Assembly: GCA_009877105.1 (NCBI GenBank)
Contig: WXFD01000034.1
Location: forward strand, 35,548 to 99,547
DNA: 64,000 nt
Origin: Bacteroidales bacterium
GTDB lineage: Bacteria > Bacteroidota > Bacteroidia > Bacteroidales > VadinHA17
Direction of reading: 5' to 3'
Below the pieces are notes generated by a model. That model searched no databases. It saw only the letters and a list, made by a program, of their open reading frames with translations, and was not told the DNA's origin. Numbering within the stretch: position 1 is the first letter of the stretch; every line of letters starts with the position of its first letter. Made by a program: the position numbers and the translations under genes. Of this stretch, positions 53,375-62,150 are shown in pieces.

Positions 53375-55486
53375 TCATCTAGCGGGATAAGCAATCCGTG
53401 CATGATAGATATTCAGGAGTCTTTTCACAAAAACCCTCTTAATATCAGTCACATCCCTGAATGTGAGAGGTGTCTCGGAAAAAAGTCCGTCCTGTTCCTG
53501 CAGATAAATGATTCTTTCCACAAGATCCCTGATCTTGTCTTCCGTGTATTCAGGCAGAGTCCTTGACGATGCTTCCACCGAATCAGCCATCATGACAATC
53601 GCTGTTTCCCTGGAAAAAGGCTTGGGCCCTGAGTAGGAGAAGTTCTTTTGCATGTCGGTCCTGTCAGGATTTTTATCCAGGAATTTTTTATAGAAATAAT
53701 AGGCAACTGAAGTCCCGTGATGTGTCTGAATGAAATCAATTATCTGAGAAGGCAGTTTATGTTTCCTGGCGAGTTCAACACCCTCCTTAACATGGTCGAT
53801 GATAATTCTTGCGCTCTTTTCCGGATCTAGCCTGTCGTGGGGGCTGAATCCTTCCGACTGGTTTTCGATAAAGTATTGTGCATTGACAATTTTCCCGATG
53901 TCATGATAAAGGGCACCTGTCCTGGCCAGGAGATTGTTAGCGCCTATTTCCCTGGCGGCCTCCTCTGCAAGATTTGCCACCTGAAGGGAATGCTGGAAAG
54001 AACCCGGGGCATTTTCGGAAAGCTTTCGCAGAAGGGGCTGGTTAGTATCTGCCAGTTCAAACAGTGTTGCATCGGAAAGGAATCTGAAAGTCTTTTCAAA
54101 AACAAAGATCAGCGGATAAGAAAGCAGAAGGAGAACCCCGTTTCCCGCAAACCATATGTAATTTCTCCAATTCATGTTCTCAAGACTGCCTTCCTGCATT
54201 ATGCCAATACCAAAGTAAACCACCGAGTAGGCAAGGAAAACCATGAAAGCGGTAAAGAAAAGCTTTGCCCTCCTGTTGATATTGGTCAGTGAAAAGATCA
54301 CAATTACCCCGGCCAGGTAGCTTATAAAAACGAATTCAAACGAGTTTGGTACAATGAAGCCAGCAAGCATGATTGCAATCAGGTAAACAAAAAGGGCGAG
54401 CCTTGAATCATAGAAAGTCCTGATCACAATGGGTATGATTGGCAGGGGTACAAGAAAAACCACGTCGGAAGGGGCATAGAGCATGAGCCTGATAATGGCA
54501 ATGAAAAGAAGGATGATAAGGATTATGAAAAATGTCTTCTGGGTTGAACTCAGGACATCAAACCTGAAATGGTACATGAAAAGGTAAAGCGCCATATAAC
54601 ATGAACATACCAGGATAATTCTTCCCAGTACCACGAGCCATTTGTCGTACATCCCCAGGCGTCTTTCCGATTCATCCCTGAGCGATTCAAGAATCAGGTA
54701 TTTTGCATCATTCACTATCTCACCTCGGCTGATTATAAGTTCCCCTTCCTGGATCATTCCCCGGTTCGGGCTTACCTCACTCAGCATCTTATCCCTGACT
54801 GCTGAAGAAGTCTGTGGATCAAAGATCAGGTTCGGCCTGATAAAGTTGTAAAATGCAACATTTTCAAGAAAATCACGAACCGGTTTATCGGCTGCCGCTT
54901 TGAACCCGTTCATCAGTTCTTCCTTTTTTTGTTCAGCCGCGAGGTATGCTGTTTTTTGAAGATAAAAGGAACCAAATGGTTTTTTTTCAGCAATTTTACC
55001 GTTGATTACGGTAACATCCCTGAAATTCTGACCGTAGGAGGATCCTATTGCATCTGTTTCAAGAATTCCCCTGCGGTAGATCTCCGACAGTATTTCCAGC
55101 AGATCTTCATGGAGTTTGTTTTTCAACGATGCCGGCACTTGTTTGTGTACTGCCAGGTAATCATTCAAAGAAGCATCAAGATATTCCTTAAATTTTTCCA
55201 GCTCCAGTGATGATATTTCCGGACTGGTCCTGAAATATGGGGTGAAGTTCCTGGAAATGCTGTCACGCTCCCTTGCAATTACTGAGGCTGGTTTCAGCAC
55301 CGGGAAATCCCAGGGAGCAATGAGTGATGAATTCAGCCATGGTTTTCCCTTTTGGAATTCATACCTGAATTTGCCTTCGCGCGGGGAGATGAGCACCACA
55401 ATAATTGCACTTGCAATAAAAAAAGCCAGGTGAAAGAGATATTTCCTGTCCGGTTTAATTTCGGGAGGCCTCCTTGATTCAGCCAT
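53375..55486 (-). CDS. 7TM-HD phosphohydrolase (PgpH-like)
   Basis: A 703-residue membrane protein with an N-terminal membrane helix, an extracytoplasmic 7TMR-HDED domain (about 50-280), seven membrane helices (about 290-480) and a cytosolic HD domain (about 495-660). The HD motif is ALYHDIGKI, with further metal ligands in HDRLDPEKSARIIIDHV and THHGTS. Its Firmicute relatives (PgpH) degrade cyclic di-AMP; the substrate here is inferred. The YbbR/CdaR-like protein encoded at 44.5 kb makes a c-di-AMP circuit conceivable. A -7 box TATTTTTG lies on the minus strand at 55523-55530. Confidence 0.92.
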   Translation of the reverse strand: MAESRRPPEIKPDRKYLFHLAFFIASAIIVVLISPREGKFRYEFQKGKPWLNSSLIAPWDFPVLKPASVIARERDSISRNFTPYFRTSPEISSLELEKFKEYLDASLNDYLAVHKQVPASLKNKLHEDLLEILSEIYRRGILETDAIGSSYGQNFRDVTVINGKIAEKKPFGSFYLQKTAYLAAEQKKEELMNGFKAAADKPVRDFLENVAFYNFIRPNLIFDPQTSSAVRDKMLSEVSPNRGMIQEGELIISRGEIVNDAKYLILESLRDESERRLGMYDKWLVVLGRIILVCSCYMALYLFMYHFRFDVLSSTQKTFFIILIILLFIAIIRLMLYAPSDVVFLVPLPIIPIVIRTFYDSRLALFVYLIAIMLAGFIVPNSFEFVFISYLAGVIVIFSLTNINRRAKLFFTAFMVFLAYSVVYFGIGIMQEGSLENMNWRNYIWFAGNGVLLLLSYPLIFVFEKTFRFLSDATLFELADTNQPLLRKLSENAPGSFQHSLQVANLAEEAAREIGANNLLARTGALYHDIGKIVNAQYFIENQSEGFSPHDRLDPEKSARIIIDHVKEGVELARKHKLPSQIIDFIQTHHGTSVAYYFYKKFLDKNPDRTDMQKNFSYSGPKPFSRETAIVMMADSVEASSRTLPEYTEDKIRDLVERIIYLQEQDGLFSETPLTFRDVTDIKRVFVKRLLNIYHARIAYPAR

Positions 55487-55634
55487 TACACGCTCATTAA
55501 AGACTTAACCGACAATCATTGGCAAAAATATGCTTTTTTTATTTATCCCTCATCAGCCGGAACCATTTAAATCCGGTCAGCCGGCTTCACGCGGGAAATC
55601 ATTAATTTGTTAATTTTGAGAAAAATCAAAACCA

Positions 55635-56393
55635 ATGGAAAAATATATCTGCGAGAACGTTTTTGTTCCTTTGCGTTCGGCTCCCTCACATAAATCAGAA
55701 ATGCTCAGCCAGGTTCTCTTTGGAGAGAAATATTCGATTATCGACAGTGCAGGTCACTGGTATAAAATAAAAACCTGCTTCGACGACTATTCCGGCTGGA
55801 TCGATATGGATCACCTGTGCCATTCACCTGATACTGACGGTTCCGGGGGCAATGTCATCACCAGGTCACTGTCCTGTTTCCGGCCTGACGGGACCAGGCT
55901 TGTCCTTGAGCCGGGTTGTGAGATATATCATCCTGATTTTGAACGGAAGACTTTCATGCTATCGAGGAAAACCTATACTGCCGGTGAAGAATTCACCGAA
56001 AGCATCATCAGAAATGATCTGTCTTTATCCGATACTGCAATGAGATTCCTTAACAGCCCGTACATCTGGGGTGGACGGATACCTTCAGGAATTGATTGTT
56101 CAGGGTTCACCCAGCTGGTTTATAAGCTTCTGGGCAAGGCAATTCCGCGCGACAGCAGGCAGCAGGCAGAAAAGGGAGAAATCATCAGTTTTCTTGAAGA
56201 AGCAAAGGCAGGCGATCTGGCCTTTTTTGACAACGAAAGAGGGGTGATAACCCATGTGGGACTTATACTGGCCAAAGGACTCATTATTCATTCATCGGGC
56301 AGGGTGAAAATTGACATTATCGACCAGCAGGGCATATTCAGGCAGGGTAAATACTCACATCACCTCAGGCTGATAAAAAGAATGCAATCATAG
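55635..56393 (+). CDS. NlpC/P60 cysteine peptidase with N-terminal SH3 domains
   Basis: A 252-residue peptidase that cleaves peptide stems of peptidoglycan fragments. Residues about 1-120 form SH3-like bacterial domains (CENVFVPLRSAPSHKSEM, DDYSGWIDMDHL). The catalytic domain has Cys155 (IDCSGFTQ), His207 (ITHVGLIL) and a third polar residue near His219 (IIHSSGRV). There is no signal peptide, so a cytosolic role in muropeptide recycling is possible, as in related Bacteroidota enzymes. A -7 box TAATTTTG lies at 55611-55618, close to the ATG. Confidence 0.93.
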   Translation: MEKYICENVFVPLRSAPSHKSEMLSQVLFGEKYSIIDSAGHWYKIKTCFDDYSGWIDMDHLCHSPDTDGSGGNVITRSLSCFRPDGTRLVLEPGCEIYHPDFERKTFMLSRKTYTAGEEFTESIIRNDLSLSDTAMRFLNSPYIWGGRIPSGIDCSGFTQLVYKLLGKAIPRDSRQQAEKGEIISFLEEAKAGDLAFFDNERGVITHVGLILAKGLIIHSSGRVKIDIIDQQGIFRQGKYSHHLRLIKRMQS

Positions 56394-56443
56394 AAAACAA
56401 CATATGGTAATCTGAGGCATGTTAAGCAATTTACCCGGATTGA

Positions 56444-56474
56444 ATAAAAAAGGGTGTTTCCGTTGAAACACCCT
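56444..56474 (-). terminator. Intrinsic terminator of the susCD operon
   Basis: On the minus strand, a perfect 10-bp stem AGGGTGTTTC/GAAACACCCT with loop AACG is followed by TTTTTTATTC. It sits 22 bp beyond the last gene of the operon and may also stop transcripts arriving from the NlpC gene on the + strand. Confidence 0.85.
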
Positions 56475-56495
56475 CAGCTTTAATTATTTGATAAT

Positions 56496-57305
56496 TTATT
56501 CCTTTGTGAGGTTTGCTGTCAGGATGGTTTTGCCCCCGAGGTAACTGGGTCCGTATTTGGCTGCTATCCAGATGCCATCTTCAGGGAACCAGATATCATA
56601 ATCAATTTTCATTGTTGGTTTGGCCCCGCAATTATCCCATGTACCGCTTCCCTTGATCTTGTATCCGTCGATATAGTCGGTTTCGCAGAAATACTGCTCG
56701 GGGATGACCAGCGTTCCGTCAGGATTGACGGTAACCTTGCAGCTGCCGCCGGCAATAATGCTCTCTCCCCAGAAACCATCCATAAAACCTTCATTGAGTC
56801 CTGTAAGGACAACTTTATCTCCTTCCAGGACGGCAGTAACCGTACTTGGATAGGTTTCATCAGCCGCCCCGTCCGTTCCTTGCCATGTTCCGGCAAAATC
56901 TTCCACAGGAAGGGGGCAAAAGGGATTCACATTTACTTCGATCACTTTCTCAGGCGATTTAACCCCGCCGGCAGTTGTCTCAACCACTTTAATCTGGGCC
57001 TTTCCGCTGGCCGGAAGCTTATCGAACAGTACTTTTGCGGTTCTTGTATCCTGGCTAACCGAAGAAACAGTAGCATCAACTGCACTCCAGCTCCAGGTTG
57101 ATCCTGCCCGGAAATAGTCGACAGAGTAATCATAGCTGAAGGTCTGAAGCACAAGTGACGGACCTGTGGTGCTGAGGACGACGGGAACGACCTGGGATGC
57201 ATCATAAGCATCCTGTGCTTTCTCCATCGGGGTTTTTTCACAGGCGGCCAGGAGTGAAACAGCCACCAGAAGTGATGTTAACCTGATTAATATTTTTTTA
57301 TTCAT
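56496..57305 (-). CDS. SusE/F-position lipoprotein with PKD-like domain
   Basis: A 269-residue lipoprotein (signal to SLLAAC, lipid Cys21). An Ig/PKD-like domain (about 40-130, with FRAGSTWSWSAVDATVSSV) precedes a beta-rich C-terminal domain (FAGTWQGTDGAADETYPSTV, GSGTWDNCGAKPTMKIDYDI). It follows susD by 35 bp, in the position of surface glycan-binding proteins in Sus-like loci. The ligand is unknown. Some peptide-uptake SusCD loci have a similar third lipoprotein. Confidence 0.8.
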   Translation of the reverse strand: MNKKILIRLTSLLVAVSLLAACEKTPMEKAQDAYDASQVVPVVLSTTGPSLVLQTFSYDYSVDYFRAGSTWSWSAVDATVSSVSQDTRTAKVLFDKLPASGKAQIKVVETTAGGVKSPEKVIEVNVNPFCPLPVEDFAGTWQGTDGAADETYPSTVTAVLEGDKVVLTGLNEGFMDGFWGESIIAGGSCKVTVNPDGTLVIPEQYFCETDYIDGYKIKGSGTWDNCGAKPTMKIDYDIWFPEDGIWIAAKYGPSYLGGKTILTANLTKE

Positions 57306-57340
57306 AATCTGTTATTTAATAATTAAGGTATTAAGTGGGG

Positions 57341-58837
57341 CTAAAACCATCCGCCATTTGAATAATCCTTGCCTGCAACACCCTTGGTTGCACCGAAACT
57401 GTAGGATTCCATCAGATTGACCTCGAGCTGCTGGCCAGGGATCGGGAAATGAAGGGGAGTACCCTTCTGAAGCTTGTCTGCCTTGCGCATTGTGCAGAAT
57501 TCAACTCCAAGACCGCTGCAATAAAGTTCGATATTGCGTTCATGGAAGATTGCGGCATCCACCTCGGCGGCAGTTGCACCTATTGGCGGAAGGCTGCCTC
57601 TGGTTACTCTTTCACCGGCGTTGATTATATCGGCTGCACCGCTGTAGTTGTTTTGATGCAACATTGCTTCGGCTTTCAGCAGGTCGTTCTCGGCTTTTCT
57701 GAAAACAGGTGAGGGAGTGATCCATGTGGCAAGGTAATCATCCAGCCTGCTGTATCTGTAGCAGGAATAGTGATAGTAACCCCTCTCCACCCTGAAAGTA
57801 CAGGATGACAGATACTGGAAATCGGTAAAAATGCGGTCATCAACACCATCCTTATGAGCCGTGGTCGGAGGAGGAAGGGCTGCCCACTGATCGGCCCCGA
57901 GTGTCCAGCGCTCAGGCATTGCAGGGTCCATCATATGGGCGATCCTCATGTCCGTTCTGCCCCATCCGGCATAATTTGCATAAGTGTGATATAAATCATA
58001 CCAGTTGATATCATCCATCTTGGGTGCAAAATCGTAGGTCAGACCCTTGTTGGCATAGGCGAGTACCTTGCCCCAGTCAACCGCATCATTTTCTGCCTTG
58101 TTCCTCGGTGAATAGGAAAGCAGCCTGGCAGCCATAGAATTGGCCAGCTGGCCTATCTCCACCTGTGTATAGGTCTTACCGGGTATCCAGGGGCCTGGGA
58201 GTGTAAACGTGCTGCTTTCACAGACGGCAATGCATTTATCCAGGCTTGCAATAGCTGCGGTGATCAGTTCAGTGTAAGAGGATACCGGAATAGTCTCTCC
58301 AAGGTCGGTTTCATCCGTTACGACGAATCCCTTGTCGAAAAACAGGCCCACGTAACCCAATGCAAGTCCCTGACCAAGGTATGCCATTGCCTTAACCATG
58401 GGAGTTTCATCGCTTCCGTCATCGGCAGTGATCTTCATATTCTCACCCACAACCTTTTCAAGGATTTCATTTGATGAGGAGAGAAGGGAATACATGCCCT
58501 TGTAGAAGTTTTCTGTAATCACGGCATAACTGTAAGACGGGGTATTATCCCATGCAATTCTGGGTTCCATGCTGAAATGCCACATTGCGGCATTACCATG
58601 GGAGCAGGTACCGGCATCAGCACCGACCCAAAGGGCAAGCGCCGGTCCATTATACTCCTGGGTATATTGGAACCAGGTATTTATGAGACCTCCTGCAACT
58701 CCCTTCACATCAGAAGGTTTGGAAAATGCCGTGGCAAAATCCGGGTCGTTCAGGTTCTTGACATCCAGACTTTCGCAACCTGTCAGAATTAATCCAGTAA
58801 GAACCGTTAAGAGGAATAGATATTTGTATGTTTTCAT
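57341..58837 (-). CDS. SusD/RagB-family outer-membrane lipoprotein
   Basis: A 498-residue surface lipoprotein (signal to GLILTGC, lipid Cys21) that forms the lid of the SusC transporter. Typical SusD features are the N-terminal LNDPDFATAFSKPSDVKG and the TPR-like helices, then NDLLKAEAMLHQNNYSGAADIIN and the C-terminal HERNIELYCSGLGVEFCTMRK. Another ATG lies two codons upstream at 58843. It starts 13-19 bp after susC. It lacks close CAZyme neighbours, so the cargo cannot be read from context. Confidence 0.94.
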   Translation of the reverse strand: MKTYKYLFLLTVLTGLILTGCESLDVKNLNDPDFATAFSKPSDVKGVAGGLINTWFQYTQEYNGPALALWVGADAGTCSHGNAAMWHFSMEPRIAWDNTPSYSYAVITENFYKGMYSLLSSSNEILEKVVGENMKITADDGSDETPMVKAMAYLGQGLALGYVGLFFDKGFVVTDETDLGETIPVSSYTELITAAIASLDKCIAVCESSTFTLPGPWIPGKTYTQVEIGQLANSMAARLLSYSPRNKAENDAVDWGKVLAYANKGLTYDFAPKMDDINWYDLYHTYANYAGWGRTDMRIAHMMDPAMPERWTLGADQWAALPPPTTAHKDGVDDRIFTDFQYLSSCTFRVERGYYHYSCYRYSRLDDYLATWITPSPVFRKAENDLLKAEAMLHQNNYSGAADIINAGERVTRGSLPPIGATAAEVDAAIFHERNIELYCSGLGVEFCTMRKADKLQKGTPLHFPIPGQQLEVNLMESYSFGATKGVAGKDYSNGGWF

Positions 58838-58856
58838 AACCATAATAGTTTAATAA

Positions 58857-61800
58857 TTAGAACTTCAGTTCAAGAGATGCGGCGAACGACCTGTAGTTCG
58901 GGTATCCCATGAAATCGTAGGAGAAATACTGCGTGCCGTCGGTTGTAGCAACCTCCGGATCATAACCTGAATAATTTGTCAGGGTCCAGATATTCTTGCC
59001 AAGAATAGAAAATTTGACTCCCTTAACAAATCCGTTGAATATATTGTTAAGAGCTGCTGACCTGACAGTATATGACAGGGATATTTCCCTGAGTTTAAGG
59101 TAGCTTCCGTCCTCGACCCAGAAATCGTTGAAGTCGTTGACATCATAGAAAGTCTTGTAATATGTAAGTGTTTTCTTCAGGTAGTCGGGTTTGCCGTACT
59201 GGTCCATCATACCATGCCTGTCATCCCTGGTGAGCCACTGCGCCGATTTATTATAGATATCACCTCCGTTCTTCCATTCAAGGAGGGCATAAAGCCCGAA
59301 GCCCTTGTAACTTAGATTGTTGGTCATTGCCAGTTTGAACTTCGGATTTGAATCGCCAGTTTTGCCATACCATAAAGCTCCTTCCTCATCAAGCTTCTTG
59401 ATTGCTTTTTCGGATGTTGTTCCTTCCGTACCTTTGAGGATCACATACCCATCACTGTTGACTACGTAATTGCTGATATTGTCTGTTTCGCCAAGCTGCT
59501 GGGCAAGCTCATCGAGTGATCTGACGAATTTGTAACCGTACATTGCTCCGAAAACTTCACCTTCGCGGATATAGAAGCACTTATCGGCTTCCTGACCCTG
59601 AGGACCGGTCTGGAACGGGGGAACGGTCAGTTTTGTGATCTTGGTCCTGATCCTGTCAAAAATAAATCCGACATTATAGCTGAGATTGGTCTGTCTTACA
59701 ACAGCTGCATTCAATGATGCTTCCCATACCTTTGAATTAAGGGAACCGGCGTTCTGAACCTGGCTGGGCCATCCACCGTACTGCACCGGAAGCGGAACCG
59801 CAAGGATCTGGTCGGTGGTATTGGTTTCAGACCTGATGAGCTCAAAACTGAACCTGTTGAAGAAATCGAGATTCAGACCGACCTCCCATTCCTTGGAAAG
59901 AGAAGGTTTAAGATTCTTGTTGCCAAGCTGTGATTTTGAGGTCAATCCCCCGCTGATGGCCATCACTTCATACTGATCGGCAAAAGCAGGTCTTTGTCCT
60001 GCAGTACCGTAAGCGACCCTGAGCTTGAGTTCCTGTACATCCGGTATATGAATATCCTCGGTTATCCTCCATGCAGCCGAAACCCTGTAATACGGATTCC
60101 ATCTTGCTTCCGAGCCGAAAAGGGAAGAACCGTCGTAGCGGTACATTCCGTCGAAAATATACTTGTCTTTATAATCGAGGTAAAGGATGGCGAAATAGTT
60201 CTTTGCAATAATTTCATCCTGGTAGCTGGTAAGAGATTTGTTTCCTGCAATGGCATCGAAGGAGGGAACTCCGCCGAGGCTGAAGTCATAACCCGTTGCA
60301 GTGTGACTTTTGTATGTTTCCTTTTCAATGAGATAACTCAGTTTGGCCCTGGTATTGAACTCCCCGAACTTCCGGTTGAAATTAAGGGTAGCCTGGAAAT
60401 TCTGGGAAAAGTCGGCCCTGCTTGACCTGTAGTATTCTCCCTGTGAATAGACCGGGCCTTCGCCGCCCCGCGACCAGGTATCGTAAGGACTGTAACTGGT
60501 CAGATCGCTAAGCGAATATTCAAAGGCATATTTTCCTTCGAGATTAATCGAATGAGAAAGGTTGTATTTTGCCGAATAAGTACCCAGGATCCTGTCACGC
60601 TTTGTAAAATCCTCAATTTTCCAGAGATTGTAGATCGGATTTTCCTGCTCATCCTGCCAGATGTTTGGTATAAACAGGTAAGGCTGTCCGTCGGGATTTA
60701 CTCCCTTGAAGTCAACATCGGGTTCAATAAGCAGGGTGTTAAAGAACACTCCTCCGTTGTAATAGTTGGCACCACCGGGGTCCTGAGTCGTGGATTTCAC
60801 ATACAGGTTCGAGGCGGAGAGAGTAAGTTTTGGCGACAGCCTGTGGTCGACATTGAGCCTGAAACTGTTACGCTTGTAGCCGTCCGTCTCGGCAACAACA
60901 CCAGTCTGGCGGTTATTCTCGAAAGAGATCAGGAAGTTCGTCTTTCCCAGGTTAGAACCGACTGATATATAGTTGGTAAAAAAATTGCTTCCGGGAAATA
61001 CCTCTGCTTCATGATCATATAAACGAGCATAAGGATTGTCAAGATACTGATCCGGCTTTATTGATCTTGATCCCGAGACTCCCACGTTGCCATAACCGGG
61101 ATAATTGGCCGGGTAGGTAACCCCCTTGTAACGGGTATAAGGGAAATTGGCCTGATCATCTGCCAGCTGATACTGATGATGTGTGGCAAGATTATACTTT
61201 TTTGCAAGGCTGTTCATGCCGTACTCATTCCTGACAATTACTTCCGACTTTCCTTCGGTCAGCAGGTTGCCCCGGCGGGTGGTGACGGCAATGACCCCGT
61301 TCCCGGCACGTGATCCGTATAGTGCCGATGCAGAAGCTCCCTTTACGACTTCTATTGATTCAATATCGTCAACATTGATATCTCCAAGGGTACCTTCCAT
61401 AATGGCACCGTCGAGAATAATGAGGGGCGCCTGTGATCCTGTTATCTGGGTTGCGCCTCGCACAAGGATCGTTGCTGCACTTCCGGGCTCGCCGGTTGTA
61501 TTGATTACCGTAATACCGGCAACCTTTCCCTGGAGTGCTGATGATGCCGACCCGGCATAAACCTCCTTGATCCTGTTCTCATCAACCCTTTCTACAGATA
61601 CAGCCAGCTTCTTTTTCGGAGTACCTGCGGCAACACCGGTGACAATCACCTCATCGAGGTTCAGAAGGTCCTGCTCCAGAACGACATCAATGACACTTCT
61701 GCCTCCGATGGCTTCATCCACGGTTTTCATCCCGATAAAGCTGAACGTAAGAGTAGTCGCTCTCGGGGGTACCGTCAGACTGTATTTTCCATCAGCGCCT

Positions 61801-61961
61801 GTCAGGGTACCCAGGGTGGTCCCTTTCACAGAAACTGAAACGCCGGGTATCGGAAGGCCGTCATCCTGGCCGGTCACTGTACCCGAAATTTGCACTGTCT
61901 GGCTCATGACAAGAGTTACTGTCAATAGCAACAGTGAAAAAATCATAAAGACTTTTTTCAT
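58857..61961 (-). CDS. SusC/RagA-family TonB-dependent transporter
   Basis: A 1034-residue outer-membrane transporter. The order is signal peptide (MKKVFMIFSLLLLTVTLVMSQ), carboxypeptidase-regulatory-like domain (about 24-100, VSGTVTGQDDGLPIPGVSVSV type), TonB-box-like DEVIVTG near 114-120, plug domain (IKEVYAGSASSALQGKVAG, VEVVKGASASALYGSRAGNG) and a 22-stranded barrel ending in LELKF. There is no N-terminal signalling domain and no FecR/ECF pair beside it, so regulation is not of the anti-sigma type. It forms a mini-operon with SusD and one lipoprotein. Confidence 0.96.
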   Translation of the reverse strand: MKKVFMIFSLLLLTVTLVMSQTVQISGTVTGQDDGLPIPGVSVSVKGTTLGTLTGADGKYSLTVPPRATTLTFSFIGMKTVDEAIGGRSVIDVVLEQDLLNLDEVIVTGVAAGTPKKKLAVSVERVDENRIKEVYAGSASSALQGKVAGITVINTTGEPGSAATILVRGATQITGSQAPLIILDGAIMEGTLGDINVDDIESIEVVKGASASALYGSRAGNGVIAVTTRRGNLLTEGKSEVIVRNEYGMNSLAKKYNLATHHQYQLADDQANFPYTRYKGVTYPANYPGYGNVGVSGSRSIKPDQYLDNPYARLYDHEAEVFPGSNFFTNYISVGSNLGKTNFLISFENNRQTGVVAETDGYKRNSFRLNVDHRLSPKLTLSASNLYVKSTTQDPGGANYYNGGVFFNTLLIEPDVDFKGVNPDGQPYLFIPNIWQDEQENPIYNLWKIEDFTKRDRILGTYSAKYNLSHSINLEGKYAFEYSLSDLTSYSPYDTWSRGGEGPVYSQGEYYRSSRADFSQNFQATLNFNRKFGEFNTRAKLSYLIEKETYKSHTATGYDFSLGGVPSFDAIAGNKSLTSYQDEIIAKNYFAILYLDYKDKYIFDGMYRYDGSSLFGSEARWNPYYRVSAAWRITEDIHIPDVQELKLRVAYGTAGQRPAFADQYEVMAISGGLTSKSQLGNKNLKPSLSKEWEVGLNLDFFNRFSFELIRSETNTTDQILAVPLPVQYGGWPSQVQNAGSLNSKVWEASLNAAVVRQTNLSYNVGFIFDRIRTKITKLTVPPFQTGPQGQEADKCFYIREGEVFGAMYGYKFVRSLDELAQQLGETDNISNYVVNSDGYVILKGTEGTTSEKAIKKLDEEGALWYGKTGDSNPKFKLAMTNNLSYKGFGLYALLEWKNGGDIYNKSAQWLTRDDRHGMMDQYGKPDYLKKTLTYYKTFYDVNDFNDFWVEDGSYLKLREISLSYTVRSAALNNIFNGFVKGVKFSILGKNIWTLTNYSGYDPEVATTDGTQYFSYDFMGYPNYRSFAASLELKF

Positions 61962-61992
61962 AGAATACTAAGTTTAGGTTAAAATTCTGGTG

Positions 61993-62022
61993 TAAATGTA
62001 TTTAAATATTATGTATGACAAA
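61993..62022 (-). promoter_or_regulatory. Promoter of the susCD operon
   Basis: On the minus strand TTTG (complement of 62019-62022) is followed by 18 bp and TACATTTA (complement of 61993-62000), one base off the TAnnTTTG consensus. The ATG lies 31 bp further on. Confidence 0.6.
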
Positions 62023-62028
62023 AGTCAT
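62015..62028. promoter_or_regulatory. Inverted repeat overlapping the -33 element of susC
   Basis: ATGAC-AAAA-GTCAT is a perfect 5-bp inverted repeat whose centre contains the -33 TTTG of the susC promoter. It could be a repressor or activator site; short palindromes also arise by chance. Confidence 0.35.
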
Positions 62029-62150
62029 GTCCTGTTTTTTTCTGATATTTTAACATTAAATGTCAAATAACCTTATACATACCAATCCTGAAGCTTCCAG
62101 ATAAACAAAACCAGGAATGAATTTGTTCGATTGACGAAAGATGGTTTAAC

